Source of the DNA: Paragyromitra xinjiangensis
Lineage: Eukaryota; Ascomycota; Pezizomycetes; Pezizales; Discinaceae
Assembly (NCBI GenBank): GCA_038503065.1
Contig: JBCAMK010000003.1
Span: forward strand, 1,984,001-2,048,000
Length of the DNA: 64,000 bases
Direction: 5' to 3'
The notes below the pieces were generated by a model. That model searched no databases and was not told the origin of the DNA. It saw only the letters and a list, made by a program, of their open reading frames with translations. The position numbers and the translations under genes were made by a program. Positions 51,120 through 63,389 of this stretch are shown piece after piece (the stretch's first letter is position 1; each line of letters begins with the position of its first letter).

Positions 51120-51423
51120 TCCAATTACCCACCGATCTGTAAGAGATCCATGCGTGAGATCTGGAACTGTCTACATCTTCACATGTGCTCACTCGCTATA
51201 CGACCGCTCCGGGATGCCGTGGAGTGGGTTATGGGGTTCTCCGAGGAATAACTAAATTGGATATATGTGAAATCTTATTTTATATCCGCTATCTAGAAGC
51301 CTGTCTAGAGCATTAACTTGAAAACAGAGTCCTCCATCTACAACCCACAAATCCCACTCCCATTAAGATGCGTACTCGGATAATAAACCTACTACGTCAG
51401 CACGCTCACCACCTGAACAGACC

Positions 51424-53124
51424 TCAACTCACCTTCGGCAACCCCCCAGTGATCGTAACAGAGATCACACCGCTCGACCCCGCAGTCGCAGAAACACAGC
51501 TAATAATATCCACAACCGTCGCTCCAGAAGCATACCCGGTGCTCCCAACACTAACCGTAGTGCTCGCCCCACTGGCGCCTGAGTTCGTCAACACCGTGAT
51601 GATACCAGCTGCATCAGGTCCTTTGCGGAGTGCCAGCCAGCTGCTGCCGGATGCGACGACCCACGCTTTGTATGTGGTGTAGTTCTCGCCAGAGACGTAG
51701 ATTGCGTGGTTTCGAATCTGGTTGAGGGATGCGATGTGCGTGTAGAGAGTTGAGGTAGTCGAGTATCCAGATAGCCAGACAGCTTCACGGTTGTAAGGGT
51801 CGTTATTACCACTATAGTGTTGTTCCTGTCCCTCATAGACTAGTAATGTTAGCACCCTCCCCCCTCCTCGAGACATAGAAAACCTACTAATCGGAATCCC
51901 ATCCCCCATGATATTATACGCAATAACATTCTTCGCCAACTACCAAAAGTCAGCCCCGCCTCCTCCCAGCACGACCTAAACCCACCGAATAATCACTAGT
52001 ATACGACGCAAACCTCGGTAAATCATGATTCTCCGAAAACAACCCCAACAACGTTGAATCCGCACAAGCATCCTTAACATCCTCAACCATCGCCACCAAA
52101 TCCCCAATACTCCCACTCGTAGACTGAAACGCCCTCACCAACGGATAATAAACCGGATAATTCAACACCCCGTCCAACACGCTCTGATACGGACACGTGT
52201 ACGTGTAATCCCCATCATACACCTCTCCAACCGCATACACCCCCGCAGCGGTACCAAACGCCGACCAGAACGGCTTCTCTACATGCTTGACAGTGTCGAT
52301 CCGGAGTCCGTCGATAGAGTAGTTAGACACCAGCTCGTTGATCCAATTATTGTACTCGTTCTGCACCGCAGGGAGATCCGTGTCGACGTCTGCCAGGGCT
52401 ACCGTGTCGTCACCGAGCCAGCACTGCGTTGTTAGTAGAGTACCGAGTAGAGAGCATAGCAACTTACGTCTTCGACGTTAGTCTGGTTATCGTAGTCCGT
52501 AATCCAACAGAACGGGTGGAAATATGACGCCGAGCCGAACGGGACGAATTTACTGAAATCCGTAGATGCCCCTGCACCAGCGTACGCGAAATGGTTCGGT
52601 GCGACATCGACCATGAGGTACTAGGTTGTTAGCATGGTAAGCTCCGCAATAGTTCGACGAATACATACCATATCCCTAGCATGCAGCGCAGCAGAAAGAG
52701 CCTTCAGATCCGTCGCGGTACCGAAGTTCGCGTTAAGACTGTAGATATCCTGTGCCCAGTACCCGTGGAATGCTTGTCCTTCTGCTGTCGTCGCATCGAT
52801 GTTCTTAACTACCGGTGAGATCCAGATCTAGAATTTATTCGTTAGCCCCATAACTCAACCACACCCCGGTAAACACGGGTATCAACTTACAGCCGTGAAC
52901 CCCATATCCTGAATATAATCCAGCTTACTAATAATCCCCTGATACGTACCACCGCAATACGTTCTATCCCCCGTATTACACGTCGCGGTCGTTGACCCAT
53001 CCGTGCGTGCGAACCTGTCCGTGAGGACCTGGTAGATAGACCGTGAGCGCCACTGCGCCGGCGTAGCGGCGTGGGTGAGGGTAGTTAGTGCGCTGAGGAC
53101 GGTGAAGAGGGCTAGGGAATGCAT
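51424..53124 (-). CDS. Secreted GH13 alpha-amylase, about 483 aa
   Basis: Six exons: 53124..52891, 52827..52669, 52620..52468, 52423..51986, 51939..51888, 51839..51424. A signal peptide lies at residues 1-19 ([19 protein letters not shown]), then [15 protein letters not shown]. Family regions: VDVAPNHF (region I), GLRIDTVKH with nucleophile Asp about 225, AVGEVYDGD with acid/base Glu about 249, and FSENHD with Asp about 316. The C-terminal beta domain follows ([15 protein letters not shown]). Known fungal amylases end VYYP...GSGLC; here the last exon reaches GGLPK at a GTGAGT and then VS-stop, so the true end may be a further exon. It hydrolyses starch to maltodextrin outside the cell. The promoter has a CGG-N8-CGG site and two CreA-type sites, fitting starch induction and glucose repression. 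Confidence 0.9.
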
Positions 53125-53147
53125 TTTGGGTACTGCTAGTTGGAGGG

Positions 53148-53154
53148 TTATATA
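53148..53154 (-). promoter_or_regulatory. TATA box of the amylase gene
   Basis: TATATAA on the minus strand, 23 bp before the ATG. If used, the mRNA leader would be extremely short, so it may not be the functional TATA. Confidence 0.4.
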
Positions 53155-53192
53155 GTGATAAGGGACTTGAATAACTTCACGAAGCTGGTTTT

Positions 53193-53233
53193 CTGGGGGT
53201 TTAGCTAGAGTACTAATATCACCGTGTCCGGGG
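53193..53233. promoter_or_regulatory. Pair of CreA-like sites (SYGGRG)
   Basis: CTGGGG at 53193-53198 and CCGGGG at 53228-53233 both match the CreA consensus SYGGRG. They lie 69-110 bp upstream of the amylase start. Closely spaced pairs are the effective arrangement in Aspergillus (established knowledge). Confidence 0.5.
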
Positions 53234-53326
53234 TAGGTAGGTAGGTACATGTAGGTGTTCTCCATATTACCACTCCGACGGGAAAAGGGGGAATAGAAAC
53301 ATGTGTTTTATCGGTGCTATTCCATT

Positions 53327-53340
53327 CGGAGACAGCACGG
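53327..53340. promoter_or_regulatory. CGG-N8-CGG site, AmyR-type
   Basis: CGGAGACAGCACGG fits CGG-N8-(C/A)GG, the AmyR binding consensus of starch genes in Aspergillus. It lies 203 bp upstream of the amylase start. Two further CGG triplets follow (to about 53357). Confidence 0.55.
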
Positions 53341-55787
53341 CATTACGGATTACGGTACATGTGAGATCTCACCGTTCCTGACATGACGTACCCCAGAACA
53401 CGGGGAAGAAGCAAAAAAAAAAGAAAAGTTCAAGATCGTGGAGTACAAAAACCCTACTAACCTTTTTAGGAGGGGGGAAACAGTTGCGGGGATAGCGATT
53501 CGGATCAAGTCCCGTAGATGGAGTTATTCCTTATGACGTCTCGGATCAAGCTGCGGGGTCTAGCTTTCGAGTTTCGGAATGTGCCGTTGGAGATACGCGA
53601 ATTCGATCGACGGTAAAACAAGCCTTTTCAGAGTAGTCACGCTGTCAGGGAAAGAAGAAAAAAGGGTGTGGTAGGGAACAGGAGCTTCAGTATTAATGCA
53701 AACCGAGAATCTCTCAGTGCATCATGCATGCTTTTGTACCCTACATATCTACTATATAATATTTCTCCACAGCGTTGGAGGGAAGGTCAAGCTAACAGAC
53801 TCAGGTCCTGAAATTTTGCTGCTGGGACAAGCGTGACCTATGGATTTGCGGTCGGTGCTGTTGCCAAGGGTGACCCTGGTCGGTTGGTGTGAGTGATTGT
53901 TGATGATTAAGCTCTGGACTGTGGCATTGGTGGTGCTGTAAGATTTGGCTGGAGGAGCCGCGTGTGCAATGGTTTGAACGCGTATGACTAATCCTCCTCC
54001 TTTATAACTACACCCGTGGAATCCGATTGAAGAGCGTTAATATTCCAACGGGAACATAGAAGCTGAATACCCACGTATGCCGTCGAAATTAGTGGCGTAA
54101 ATGAGTACTCCCAAAACCAACCTTTCACAATGAACTCCGATCTCAAAAAACGTTATATAGAACCAACGTAATCAACCCGAAACGCAGTACTCCCGCTCTT
54201 CCATAACCCCTCCAGAAAGGTAACTAGAAATTACGCCCAAATCCCCACTACTCCAGCCATAAGCTCGGCATCCGCGGCATCCATAACCACCAATACCTAG
54301 AATATCTTCTACACAGCTATTAAATCACGCACGGCTTCACGGAGAGATGCCGGTGGAAGTGTAGTATCCACCTTCGATTCGTAGAGGTACAGGTTGTCTG
54401 ATGGACTTGATTAAATTGAAGTGCGCAATTAAAACTATGTAGGAATCGTATGGGCTTTGGATATAAACCCTGTATTACGGCATTAACGGGAACCTCGGTC
54501 AAATTACCATAGTATCTTCCGCACATGTCTTAAGATGCACTGTATGGTTCCCCGATAATCGCCGTGAAACCCTAACAGTTACCATCTACTAACCCATGGC
54601 TAATCCACTAGCTAGTACCCTCCAACAGGGTTGCAGACTGCCGCTGATCCGTCTCCACCAGGAAAACATCGTCCGGCCGGGAACTAGGGTCCCGAGTTAA
54701 TAGTCTCACTTCACTAATCTGTCTCTGTAAAGGACTTCTCTAAAATAGGTTGTAAACAGCAAGGGTAGATATTGATGTGAAAAAGGAACACTTTCGAGGA
54801 AGACACGATCAAGGCTAGAAATCCATCTGGAAAACACCCCTGCCTTAGAACGTAGAGCAGGCACTCACGTAGCAGTTAGGCATTTTACCGGAGCTCATGA
54901 TGCTGTCCGAGTCTCAGCTTTATAAATTAGCGTGGTTTTCTATCGCTTAGTTGTGTACTAAATCTAGAATAGTCAGTTGCCTAAAGCGATCATATATTGT
55001 CACTCGAGCTGTACTAAGTTAGTGTGGTGGGCGGGTTTCTTCATGTGGTTTATCTCTAGTTGGGATAACCGCTTGCCGAGGCTGCACAGGAGAAGGGAGT
55101 GTGGTTCGGTGTTTGTGGGAACGAGTATCAATGCACATAAACTCTCGCCAAGACATGAAATTTTCACTGGAGTAACTCTTCAAGATGTAAACGGATCGAA
55201 CTGGATCATATTCACGAGGTTATTGTCAACACATGCATATGGGTATCATTCCCGCATCTTCAGTAAATTCAAGGCGAGCTCTTGTGTCAGCTGAATGCAG
55301 GTAATTCGTCAGGACGTGCTTGCTACGAGTATCTAGGCGGGCAGCAACGATCAGGCGACACCACATGTTGGACATGAGGGGTAGTGACTTGGTGTGGTGC
55401 TTGCTATCATGTGTTAGCTTCTGCTAGTCACACGTGGACTGTCACGCTGTAAGTGTCACACAAGCCCTAGCTTAGCGGGTTGGTTAGCTGTTTCAAGAAA
55501 GCTTGTTTTTCTCTTCACGGCATTGAGTTTTTTTAAGGTGTGACTCTGCCGGTTACTTTACACTCGGTCGGGCTAACATATCCCGTTTAAACAAAGTACT
55601 GAAATCCAATTATCAAAATGCGGCTTCGCATGATACACGCCCAATAATATGGCAAAAATATAAAAATACATTTCTATGTCTATTTACCCGCGGAAGATTT
55701 TCAGCTACACCGTGTGGGGTTGTGTTAGTAAGTCAACTTCTAGAGTGAATAGTAAAACAATCGGAGGGGATGGCTGGAGTGAAAAGG
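53341..55787. other. Gene-poor stretch
   Basis: No supported gene; a 105-codon ORF at 54977-55294 has no recognisable features. No clear repeats were found. Confidence 0.5.
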
Positions 55788-58339
55788 TCAACTAACCTTA
55801 TCAAGAATTTTGACTCTGCAGATTGGGCATTGTACAGTCCTAGGCCCGGGGGTACCCTTCTCCTTTATCCCCATTTTGTCACAACATGTCTACCACTCGT
55901 CAGCAACAAACCAAGCAGTTCTAACCGCAGATGTCGGGAAGGGGAGAGCACATACATTACAAAGCACTAAATGCTTACAAGGCAGCAACACTATATCCGC
56001 GATCTGGTCATAACAAATAATACACTCTGAATCCGATTTCGTATCCTCTGCCTCTGACGCCGGTGGTTCAAAACTACCAAGACTCTCATTCTTCCGAGCA
56101 GCCATTACCCGGAACTCTCTCCGGATCTTCAATATACTTTCGAATGCGTTGTCAATCATCTGTTTATGCTCGTCACTGATCTCTTCGTTATTTCTTGGCT
56201 TCGTCTTGCTGAATAGCTCTAACAGTACGGATGCATCTTCGGCAGCTTGAGCAAGGTCCAGAGATGGACTACTGGTAGGAGCTACAAGGGGTGCAACTGG
56301 AGCAAGCATAGCAGCGTCCCATGTTTCCCATTCGTCTGCCGCGCTGGATGCTAGGCCTAAGATTAATGGTCCTAGAGCTGGTGGACCTGGAGTTGGGGTA
56401 CGGTCTCGAGTAGACGCGGGTGCAGCATCCCATTCATTGTCTTGGCCGAATGGGGGGGATGCGGGGAGGAGCTGGATTCTAGCGGGAGGGAGTTGGGTTC
56501 TAGGTACCGGGCGTCTTCTATGCTCCAATAGGGCGCGTTAAGATCTGGGGAAATAGCGTAGCACGGGTATAGGCGAAGACTTACGTTATAGGAACTTGAA
56601 GAGTAATACTCGGGGGTGGGGGTATGGTGGTTCCATCAGGTGTGTCGAAAACGTTGCTGTTACGAGCGCTTTCAAATATCGGATCAGGCGGGACAAAATA
56701 CCCCAACCCTGTTGACAAACTACCATCTGCAATACTCTGTGAAGTCGCTGGCCTAGATGCTCTACCCAGTCCGCGGTTGGGCATGCTTTGTCTACGCACA
56801 CTTGCATCGTTGGCTAACGACTGAAACTGTGGCGGATCCCAATCGATCAGAGGCGGGGAAGCCCGTGTAGGGTTTTGTGCACCGTCAAAGTAATTGACAT
56901 GCTCCATGACACGATTTTGAGCAGTGTTCACATAAGAGCCCACCCAATCAAGCCAACCTCGATTCTCATTATTCGGGTCATTTCCAGAAGCCGTATTCCC
57001 TGCTGTCTGGGACCCAGATGCATTCCTGGGGGTATTAACAGTGTTCTGTCGGTCTTCCATAGCGAACACCTGCGGGTTCGTAGGGAGCTCCCCAAATTGG
57101 ATTCTAGCATTCTGTTGGGCGTTCGCACTGGCCCGTCGGGCCCCAGAGCGGGTACGATGGCTCCAGTCTTCTGGATCTTCCGATAGTGGCGATAGGCTTG
57201 CGTTGAAGAGGTCATCCGAAGGTTGGTTTAAGGTTTGCCCTTCTGTTGGTCTTGGGGTGGTTGTGTCGTTGCTTGTTAGTGGCTGACGCCACCATTCATT
57301 CTCTACATCAGCTGACCAGGAGCCGTCAGGGGCGTCAGGAACAGGAACTCCCTCCCAATTGAGGGGCCGGTATCGCTCCTCCTGAGCTCTTGAAGATTCT
57401 GCAGGAGGGTTTAGCGCGAGCATGGTCTGCCAACTAACTGGCCTGCGTGACGGGCCTGGAGCGGGCGAGGTCTTGGTGTTTCCAGCTGCATTTCCACGAC
57501 GATTATTTGGGGGGATTTGGATTGACAAAGTACTCTGCCGACGTGGCTGTGAGGGTAGGGTTGGCTGTGAGTATGGAGTCGCTAGATTAGCCCAGGTCTT
57601 TGGCCGTGCTGAGGAGGAAGCTCCGCCATCTCGAGATGAGGATTGGTTCTGTGTTCTGGCAGCTGGACATACGTAAGCTTGTGGTTTCGGTAGGTTTACT
57701 ATCGGTCTGGTTCCATCCTGGGGGGTAGATGAGCTAGCAGAAGCTTGGCCGGATGTGCCAGTGGTATTTGATGAATTGTGGTCTGTTTTCTTGTGTCGAT
57801 GTTCTCGACGAGGCTTTTTTTTGCGGTTCTTTGTGCCGCCGGCTTCCCGTGCGGGAGTTACCCCTTGTGTAGGAGTTGGTGGTATGGGGGGGCGGTATCG
57901 AGGGGTGTAGCTTGATGAAGCTGAGATGACGGGTTTTGGGAAGTCAGGAATACGGGATGCTGAAGGGGAGATTCCAGCTAGTTGTATTTGGTGCTCCCAG
58001 AAACCTGTAATTTTTCTCGGGATGTTAATAAATTTTTATTCTTCAGCCACCTCGAGGGATCGGTAAATGAGGCTTACCTTTGCAGGACGTGCAGTAATGG
58101 CTAGGGATAACTAGTCAACATGTTTCCGTACCAGCTATAGGAGTACATCCTCACCTCCATCTATCCAGTCCGGTATAAGTACGTCTGCCATCTTTGTAGA
58201 CCGTGTATTTCTCGCTATGAGGCCTCAAGTCTGCACAAGCACAGCACTTTAGTATATCAAGACGACAGTGAGAAGCGCTCTTGTGGTCGCAACGAGAGGT
58301 GCTGGAGATCGAGGGAGAGAGGGTCTGCATTATTGACAT
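55788..58339 (-). CDS. RING-finger protein with N-terminal Cys/His zinc-type motif, 763 aa
   Basis: Five exons close in frame: 58339..58155, 58100..58078, 58004..56585, 56517..55956, 55889..55788. Residues 17-75 carry a Cys/His-rich segment (CDHKSASHCRLDILKCCAC ... HYCTSCKGFWEHQ), part of it encoded by a 23-nt exon. A long Pro/Ser/Asn-rich region with a basic patch (GTKNRKKKPRREHRHKK) follows and is likely disordered. The extreme C-terminus is a C3HC4 RING: CIICYDQIADIVLLPCKHLVLC, then NTCCDKMGI, then QCPICRVKI, with an intron splitting it. A C-terminal RING of this IAP/MUL1-like style suggests an E3 ubiquitin ligase. Missing the last intron would give a false ending without the final CPIC. 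The substrate is unknown. Confidence 0.85.
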
Positions 58340-59229
58340 ATTAAGGTGAGGTAGAATTCAGGTCTGGTGGTGGCTTGCGGGGTTTGTCTAGGGGCAGTGG
58401 GTGGTTCTCTGTGGGTACTTACCTATCGATAACGCGGAAGCGCCAGTTCGCGTCATACAGGCTGTTCGTGGCTGTTTGGTGGGTTGCCTTAGATGTCTTG
58501 TCTGGGCTGCAGACGCTGACACAACATGTTACACAAAGGAAATTTGGGAGTAAGAGCAAATATATGAGCATGTTTGCATCGTTAGAATGCTCGTCTTGGG
58601 ATCCTACTATAATTTGTATTTGCGGCGATCGCAAAGGAAATTGTTACTTAATTATCGGCTGTAGGGTCCGTTTTCTCCGGAAGATTGGTCTCGCTTACGT
58701 CTGAATGCCAATTACATGATGGAGATCACGAAATATCACTCGTATACTGTTGTTTATGCATGCCTTCGGCGCAGAGGCGAGGAATCTACTACCGTTAAGT
58801 GCGAAATAACCTCCGGATTTAACTGCTACTTTAACTTTTCTCAAGCAACGGATGTCTAGGTTATCATTTTCCGTTAATAACTGACACAGGTTTCTAAATT
58901 TGGACCGACAAGGAATCATCGTGAATGAAGGTTACACACACTAAAAACTCTACCCAAATACTCTTTTCGAAACATACATATAAGACAGACTCACCTCCAG
59001 GGTGCCATACGATGATCTACTACCTAAAGAGATATTCAAATTTCATAGGACTAATTTCAAACCTTACTTATTAAATTACCCGGCTTGATTGAAGATGACA
59101 GATTTTCTGGCTCCTCGGTCTTCGGGGCAAGTTGCTATTCCTTGAGGAGAACTGTGGCATTGTTTTTTAATCCCAAAAAATTCTCTGGTTTTGTCCTTTT
59201 TGTCTTTTGCGTTGCGCATACTGTGGACA
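58340..59229. other. Divergent intergenic region
   Basis: It lies between the RING gene (-) and the Ap4A phosphorylase (+). No gene is supported; it must hold both promoters. Confidence 0.5.
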
Positions 59230-60287
59230 ATGGACTCTATCTATCTTCCGAGTAAAAATTTCAAGATCCCCGAAAACCTCGCCGAATTGATCAACGAGAA
59301 GTTCGATAATGCTCTCTTACAGAAATTAATCGTTTATGCCGAATCAGAAGTTGAATACTACCAAGGGCGGGCCTTTCGTGTAAGATAGTTGACCCCTAAG
59401 AGAGTGATCATGGTGATTTATCTCATAACTCACAGCCTCAAAGTATCAGATTAGAGTTGTTCCTGCATTCACCAAGAAACCAAACGCTATCCAAGAAGCT
59501 CCAAAAACTCCGCTTAATACCGAAGGAAAAGGAACCCCGCTACTTGATGTTTCTCCGAAGCTTGTCGTCGCTGGGGCAGGCCCCTTTCGAATAGTCATCA
59601 ACAAATACTGTGCGGTGAGAAACCAGATACTCCTTACGTCCATCTCGCCTAGATCGCAATCCGAAGCACTCGACGCCTATGAACTTGCTTCGATTTATGG
59701 TACTCTCAAGGCTCTTCCACGAGGCCATTTGGCTTTCTACAATTGTGGAAAGGATAGTGGTGCCTCGCAACCGCACAAACATGTGCAGATCGTGTCATTA
59801 GAACCCGATGTTTATCAGGAGTTATACCCGAACCAGGTTATCCTAAACTCTGGTAGGAGTTTCAAACATCCGTAGCTTGGGCTATCATTAATATATAGCA
59901 GTCTCAGGCGTTAAGAACAGACCAACGTTAATCCAACACCCCGATGTCTCTTATACGCATTTTATCGTTCAGCCAGTGGAGGCATGTACTGGTGAATATC
60001 TACAATCACTGTTTAATACCTTGCTCTCTGCTACGAGCTTTGCCCTAGCCGACCAGCTGGAGGTCCCTCAACTAACGCCGGTTTACAATTTCCTTATGGC
60101 GCTCGATTGGTTGATGATGATACCGAGGACGAGTGCTGGGTCTAACGGGGTTGGAGTGAATGCGCTTGGTATGCTTGGGGTATTATGGCTCGGAAATGAT
60201 GAGCAATTGCAGGTATGGCGTGCAAGTGGGTTTGACGATATTCTTATTCATGCTGGGCTTTGCAGGGTTGAAGAGGAAGTGGTGTAA
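59230..60287 (+). CDS. APA2: ATP adenylyltransferase (Ap4A phosphorylase, Apa1/Apa2 family), 312 aa
   Basis: Three exons close in frame: 59230-59379, 59444-59852, 59908-60287. The N-terminal part has AFRYQIRVVPAFTKKPN and GPFRIVINKYCAVRNQILLTS. The HIT-type catalytic motif H-x-H-x-Q lies in GASQPHKHVQIVSLE, and the C-terminal ATP-adenylyltransferase domain includes VYNFLMALDWLMMIPR and NALGMLGVLWLG. The length is close to the yeast enzymes (about 320 aa). It cleaves diadenosine tetraphosphate with phosphate to ADP and ATP in the cytosol. The second acceptor (AAAG|TATCAG) was chosen because it restores the reading frame. It appears intact. Confidence 0.92.
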
Positions 60288-60910
60288 GTGTGGGGAAGAC
60301 TTGTACTACATGTACTGTAGGTTAGTATAGCGAGAATTTATGGTGAGGTGCTCACGAATGGTATTTGGGGTGGCTACCCGAAATGGATAAGAGAATATAT
60401 ATGCAATTAAATGGTGGCTGAAATACTCGACAAGAATAGATAGCAATGACTATTTCCTCGTTTGCACAGCCTATCGTTATCCGAGGCTAACTACTTGAAC
60501 CTTCTTGGTTGCTTTTTTGGGCTGAGCTTGTGCTACACTAGGACGACCTGGCCCTTACGATTCGACTCATGCTCAGACAAACCCCCAAGCAACGTGTTCT
60601 GATCAAGATAACACCTTTGCTTCAGGATTTATGCTTGAGTTTATATAACCTGGCATATCAGCATCACCAAGCTGACAGAGAGAGGGTGAATTGCGCGCAC
60701 ATACACCGGATTGCTACTAAACTAACGTTTAAGCTTAACCTCCCTTTCACTAAAGCACCAACTCTATCATCTTGCTCTAAGGTTTTCTCCTTATCAGAAC
60801 TAGCGTACGGTACAGTACTCCATTTGCCGGGTAACGACTTTATCTTGATCTTTGACAACAATAGACCCGACTTGTTACAAAGCTTATACGACAACTATCC
60901 TTCTAACATC
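60288..60910. other. Intergenic region upstream of the Arf-like gene
   Basis: The reading frame of the Arf-like gene is open upstream to 60569, but that stretch shows no domain and is probably leader. Nothing else was seen. Confidence 0.5.
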
Positions 60911-63389
60911 ATGTCTAAACTTGCTTCATTCGTGAAGTCTTTTTACGACAGACCGCAGTACAGATGCCTCATGCTTGGGATTGATAGTGCGGGAAAGACA
61001 ACCGCGCTTTATCGTATGGTCCTAGGAACTGTAGTCCAGGCGATCCCCACTATTGGCTTTAATTGTAAATAATCCATCCCTAAAACCAAGTACTTATTGC
61101 GGATTGCTGATGAGATCACCGTTCGGTTTAGTTGAAGAAGTGCGTTTTGGCAAAGATGTTCTGTATTTCTGGGACGTCGGCGGTTGCGACAAAATTCGTC
61201 CCCTCTTACGCCATTATATGCTTCCAGGCCATTCTGTCTTATTCTTAGTCGACACTCCTTCTTGTATTTCTGATAAGGGGAGGCTTGATTATACGTTAGA
61301 GGAGTTGGTATATCAAAGCAAGGAAGCGTATAACAACGAGATGTTATTCTTTGGAATTGCACTTGTAAAGTGTGATCTCCTTCTAGACGAAGCTGGCACA
61401 CGCGATCAAGTTGCGAATTTGGTTAGCAGATTGAAGGAAGCAATGCAGGGCGTTTTCCCTAGGGGGTTCAAGATTCAATACGATATATATACCAACGAAG
61501 AGGGGGGTGGAATATCAGCGGTAACGGGAAACGGTTTCGACGACGGCTGGTTGATTAAGGAATTGCTGAATGGCATAAAGTGTGCTTCAAAGGGTGGGAC
61601 AGGAGGTGCCGAAGTATCGAAGAACGAGTCTTCGAGTAGAACCGAAACGGGATCCAAAATACCTATCACTTCCCCACCTCAACAAGATAGCACAAAACCG
61701 AAGCCAAGGCTTGATATGGACGAATTACGTACTCTTATTGAGAAACAGAATACCGAAGACCCTTACGTGGATTTGACACCGGTGGATTTTTTCAAGAAGA
61801 TGGAGTTGGGAGACTTAGAGAAGTGGGATCATCGTGCACATCTGAGAGCTGGCTTTTATGTCTTGGTGGAGCACTTAAAGGCTGGGCAAGGGCTTTGGGA
61901 CGCGGCCGAAGACTTCTTGAGTAAATTGGAGAATATGCTGTCTAATGATTCAAAGAAAGCGGAAGCGGAGAAGAGGGAAAAGAGATTCCGGAATACTGTG
62001 CACCGGTAAGTGTAAATTCCTTCCATACTAAATTCTGTGTAAATAAATAGTGATCTAACTTGAATTTTCAGAACGATGACGACTTTCTATCTTCATAGTA
62101 TTCACACTGCAATTCTTACCTTCATGGGCCATGAGAACACGAATCAAATACCCGGATACAAGCGATTCAACGCGTTTCTCCTGCAGAACCCACATCTTAT
62201 GGATTCTAGTCTATGGTCTACCTATTACTCAAAATACCTCATGTTCTCGCCTATTGCGAAATCTTCTTGGCGACTTCCGGACTTGAAACCGCTGCCTGAC
62301 TACGTCCGCCCCCGACATGCAACAAAAACCAGAGGTACTGAGGCTAGGGACAGGAAGCAGGACAGTGGTACTCTGCTTATAGGGAAGGACCACCTGCAGA
62401 GATTTGCGTTTGCTACCCTGCAGCGGGCCAAATCCACGGGTGAAAGGAGGGGCAAAGTTATCAAAGAAGCTCTCGGGGCACTACAAAGGCATACCATGAG
62501 CCTAAGGGCAAAAGGTGTGGATGTTGAGCCCTATGCAGAGACCAAAGCCTACTTCTGGATACAAACCCTTCATGCGGCGGTTGAGAGTCTTGGAGGTGGC
62601 GCGGGTGCAAGGGGTATCGATATTACTAGACTGTCCTTCGAGTCTTTTGTTTTACTATTCCCAGACTTGATGCGGCAACGGGACAAGGGGAAGGAATTTT
62701 GGAGAGGATATTACACGGAGAAGTCGTGGGAAAGCATGGAAGCTAGGATGGGAGTTGTCCTTCCAAGCCTAAAACCACTACCGAATATTATTGTGCCACC
62801 AACGGAAAAAGAGAGGGATGCAGCTGTTGAGAGGGAGATGGAGATACGAGAATTATTTCAAAGTGGTGCTGAGGGAAAGATTTCAGAAATGGAGATGATG
62901 CTTCACGAGTTTTGGGTTGTTTCTGAGACCCAAGAGATTTCCGGACTAGTGGCTAGCCATGGGAAGGTTTTGTGGCTGATATTCTTTAAGCTGTGGAAAG
63001 CAAAGTCTGAAGGTTCGATGAGTATGGGTATTGCTTCAAACGAGCTTGTAGGCGAGGATCTAAGAGGCCGTGATGATCTTCCACTTGGGATTACGGAGAA
63101 GGTGTTTTGGATAAGAATTGTTTTGGAGCGATTTCTCAAGTTTGAGTTCACTTTGCCAGCGAATGAGAATAGGGATCCGGAGGACCGGGGAAAATTTTAC
63201 GAAAAAACCTCTCTCGGAGATTTCCGTAGATTCATAGGGGGGAATTGGGAATTATCGTTAAGGGACCTATGGAAGCATTATTACTCTGAAGAGGTCTGGC
63301 AAAGCCAAGATGCAAAGGAGAGATTTGTGCCACCAGATCTAAGAGAAGTGGCAAATTTTGTATCTCCTAAAGCGTACGCATTACAGTAG
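60911..63389 (+). CDS. Arf-like GTPase fused to a long repeat-bearing C-terminus, 781 aa
   Basis: Three exons close in frame: 60911-61064, 61132-62005, 62072-63389. Residues 1-215 form an Arf-type GTPase: G1 [10 protein letters not shown], switch I PTIGFN, G3 [12 protein letters not shown], and a C-terminal [17 protein letters not shown] like the Arf G5/helix. G4 is degenerate (LVKCDLL instead of NKQD), and residue 2 is Ser, so there is no N-myristoylation site. The C-terminus has [14 protein letters not shown], then [13 protein letters not shown], and three units ending in a YYS...W...PDLKPLP-like motif (near residues 415, 590 and 775). This resembles, from memory, a bacterial family of unknown function with WTHxAHL and YYS...PDLRPLP motifs. 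The start at 60911 gives the usual spacing before G1. Guanine-nucleotide specificity is uncertain. Confidence 0.85.

Noticed and set aside
60569..60910. Upstream extension of the Arf-like gene to 60569.
   Set aside because: The extra 114 residues have no Arf character, and the ATG at 60911 gives the normal spacing before the G1 motif.
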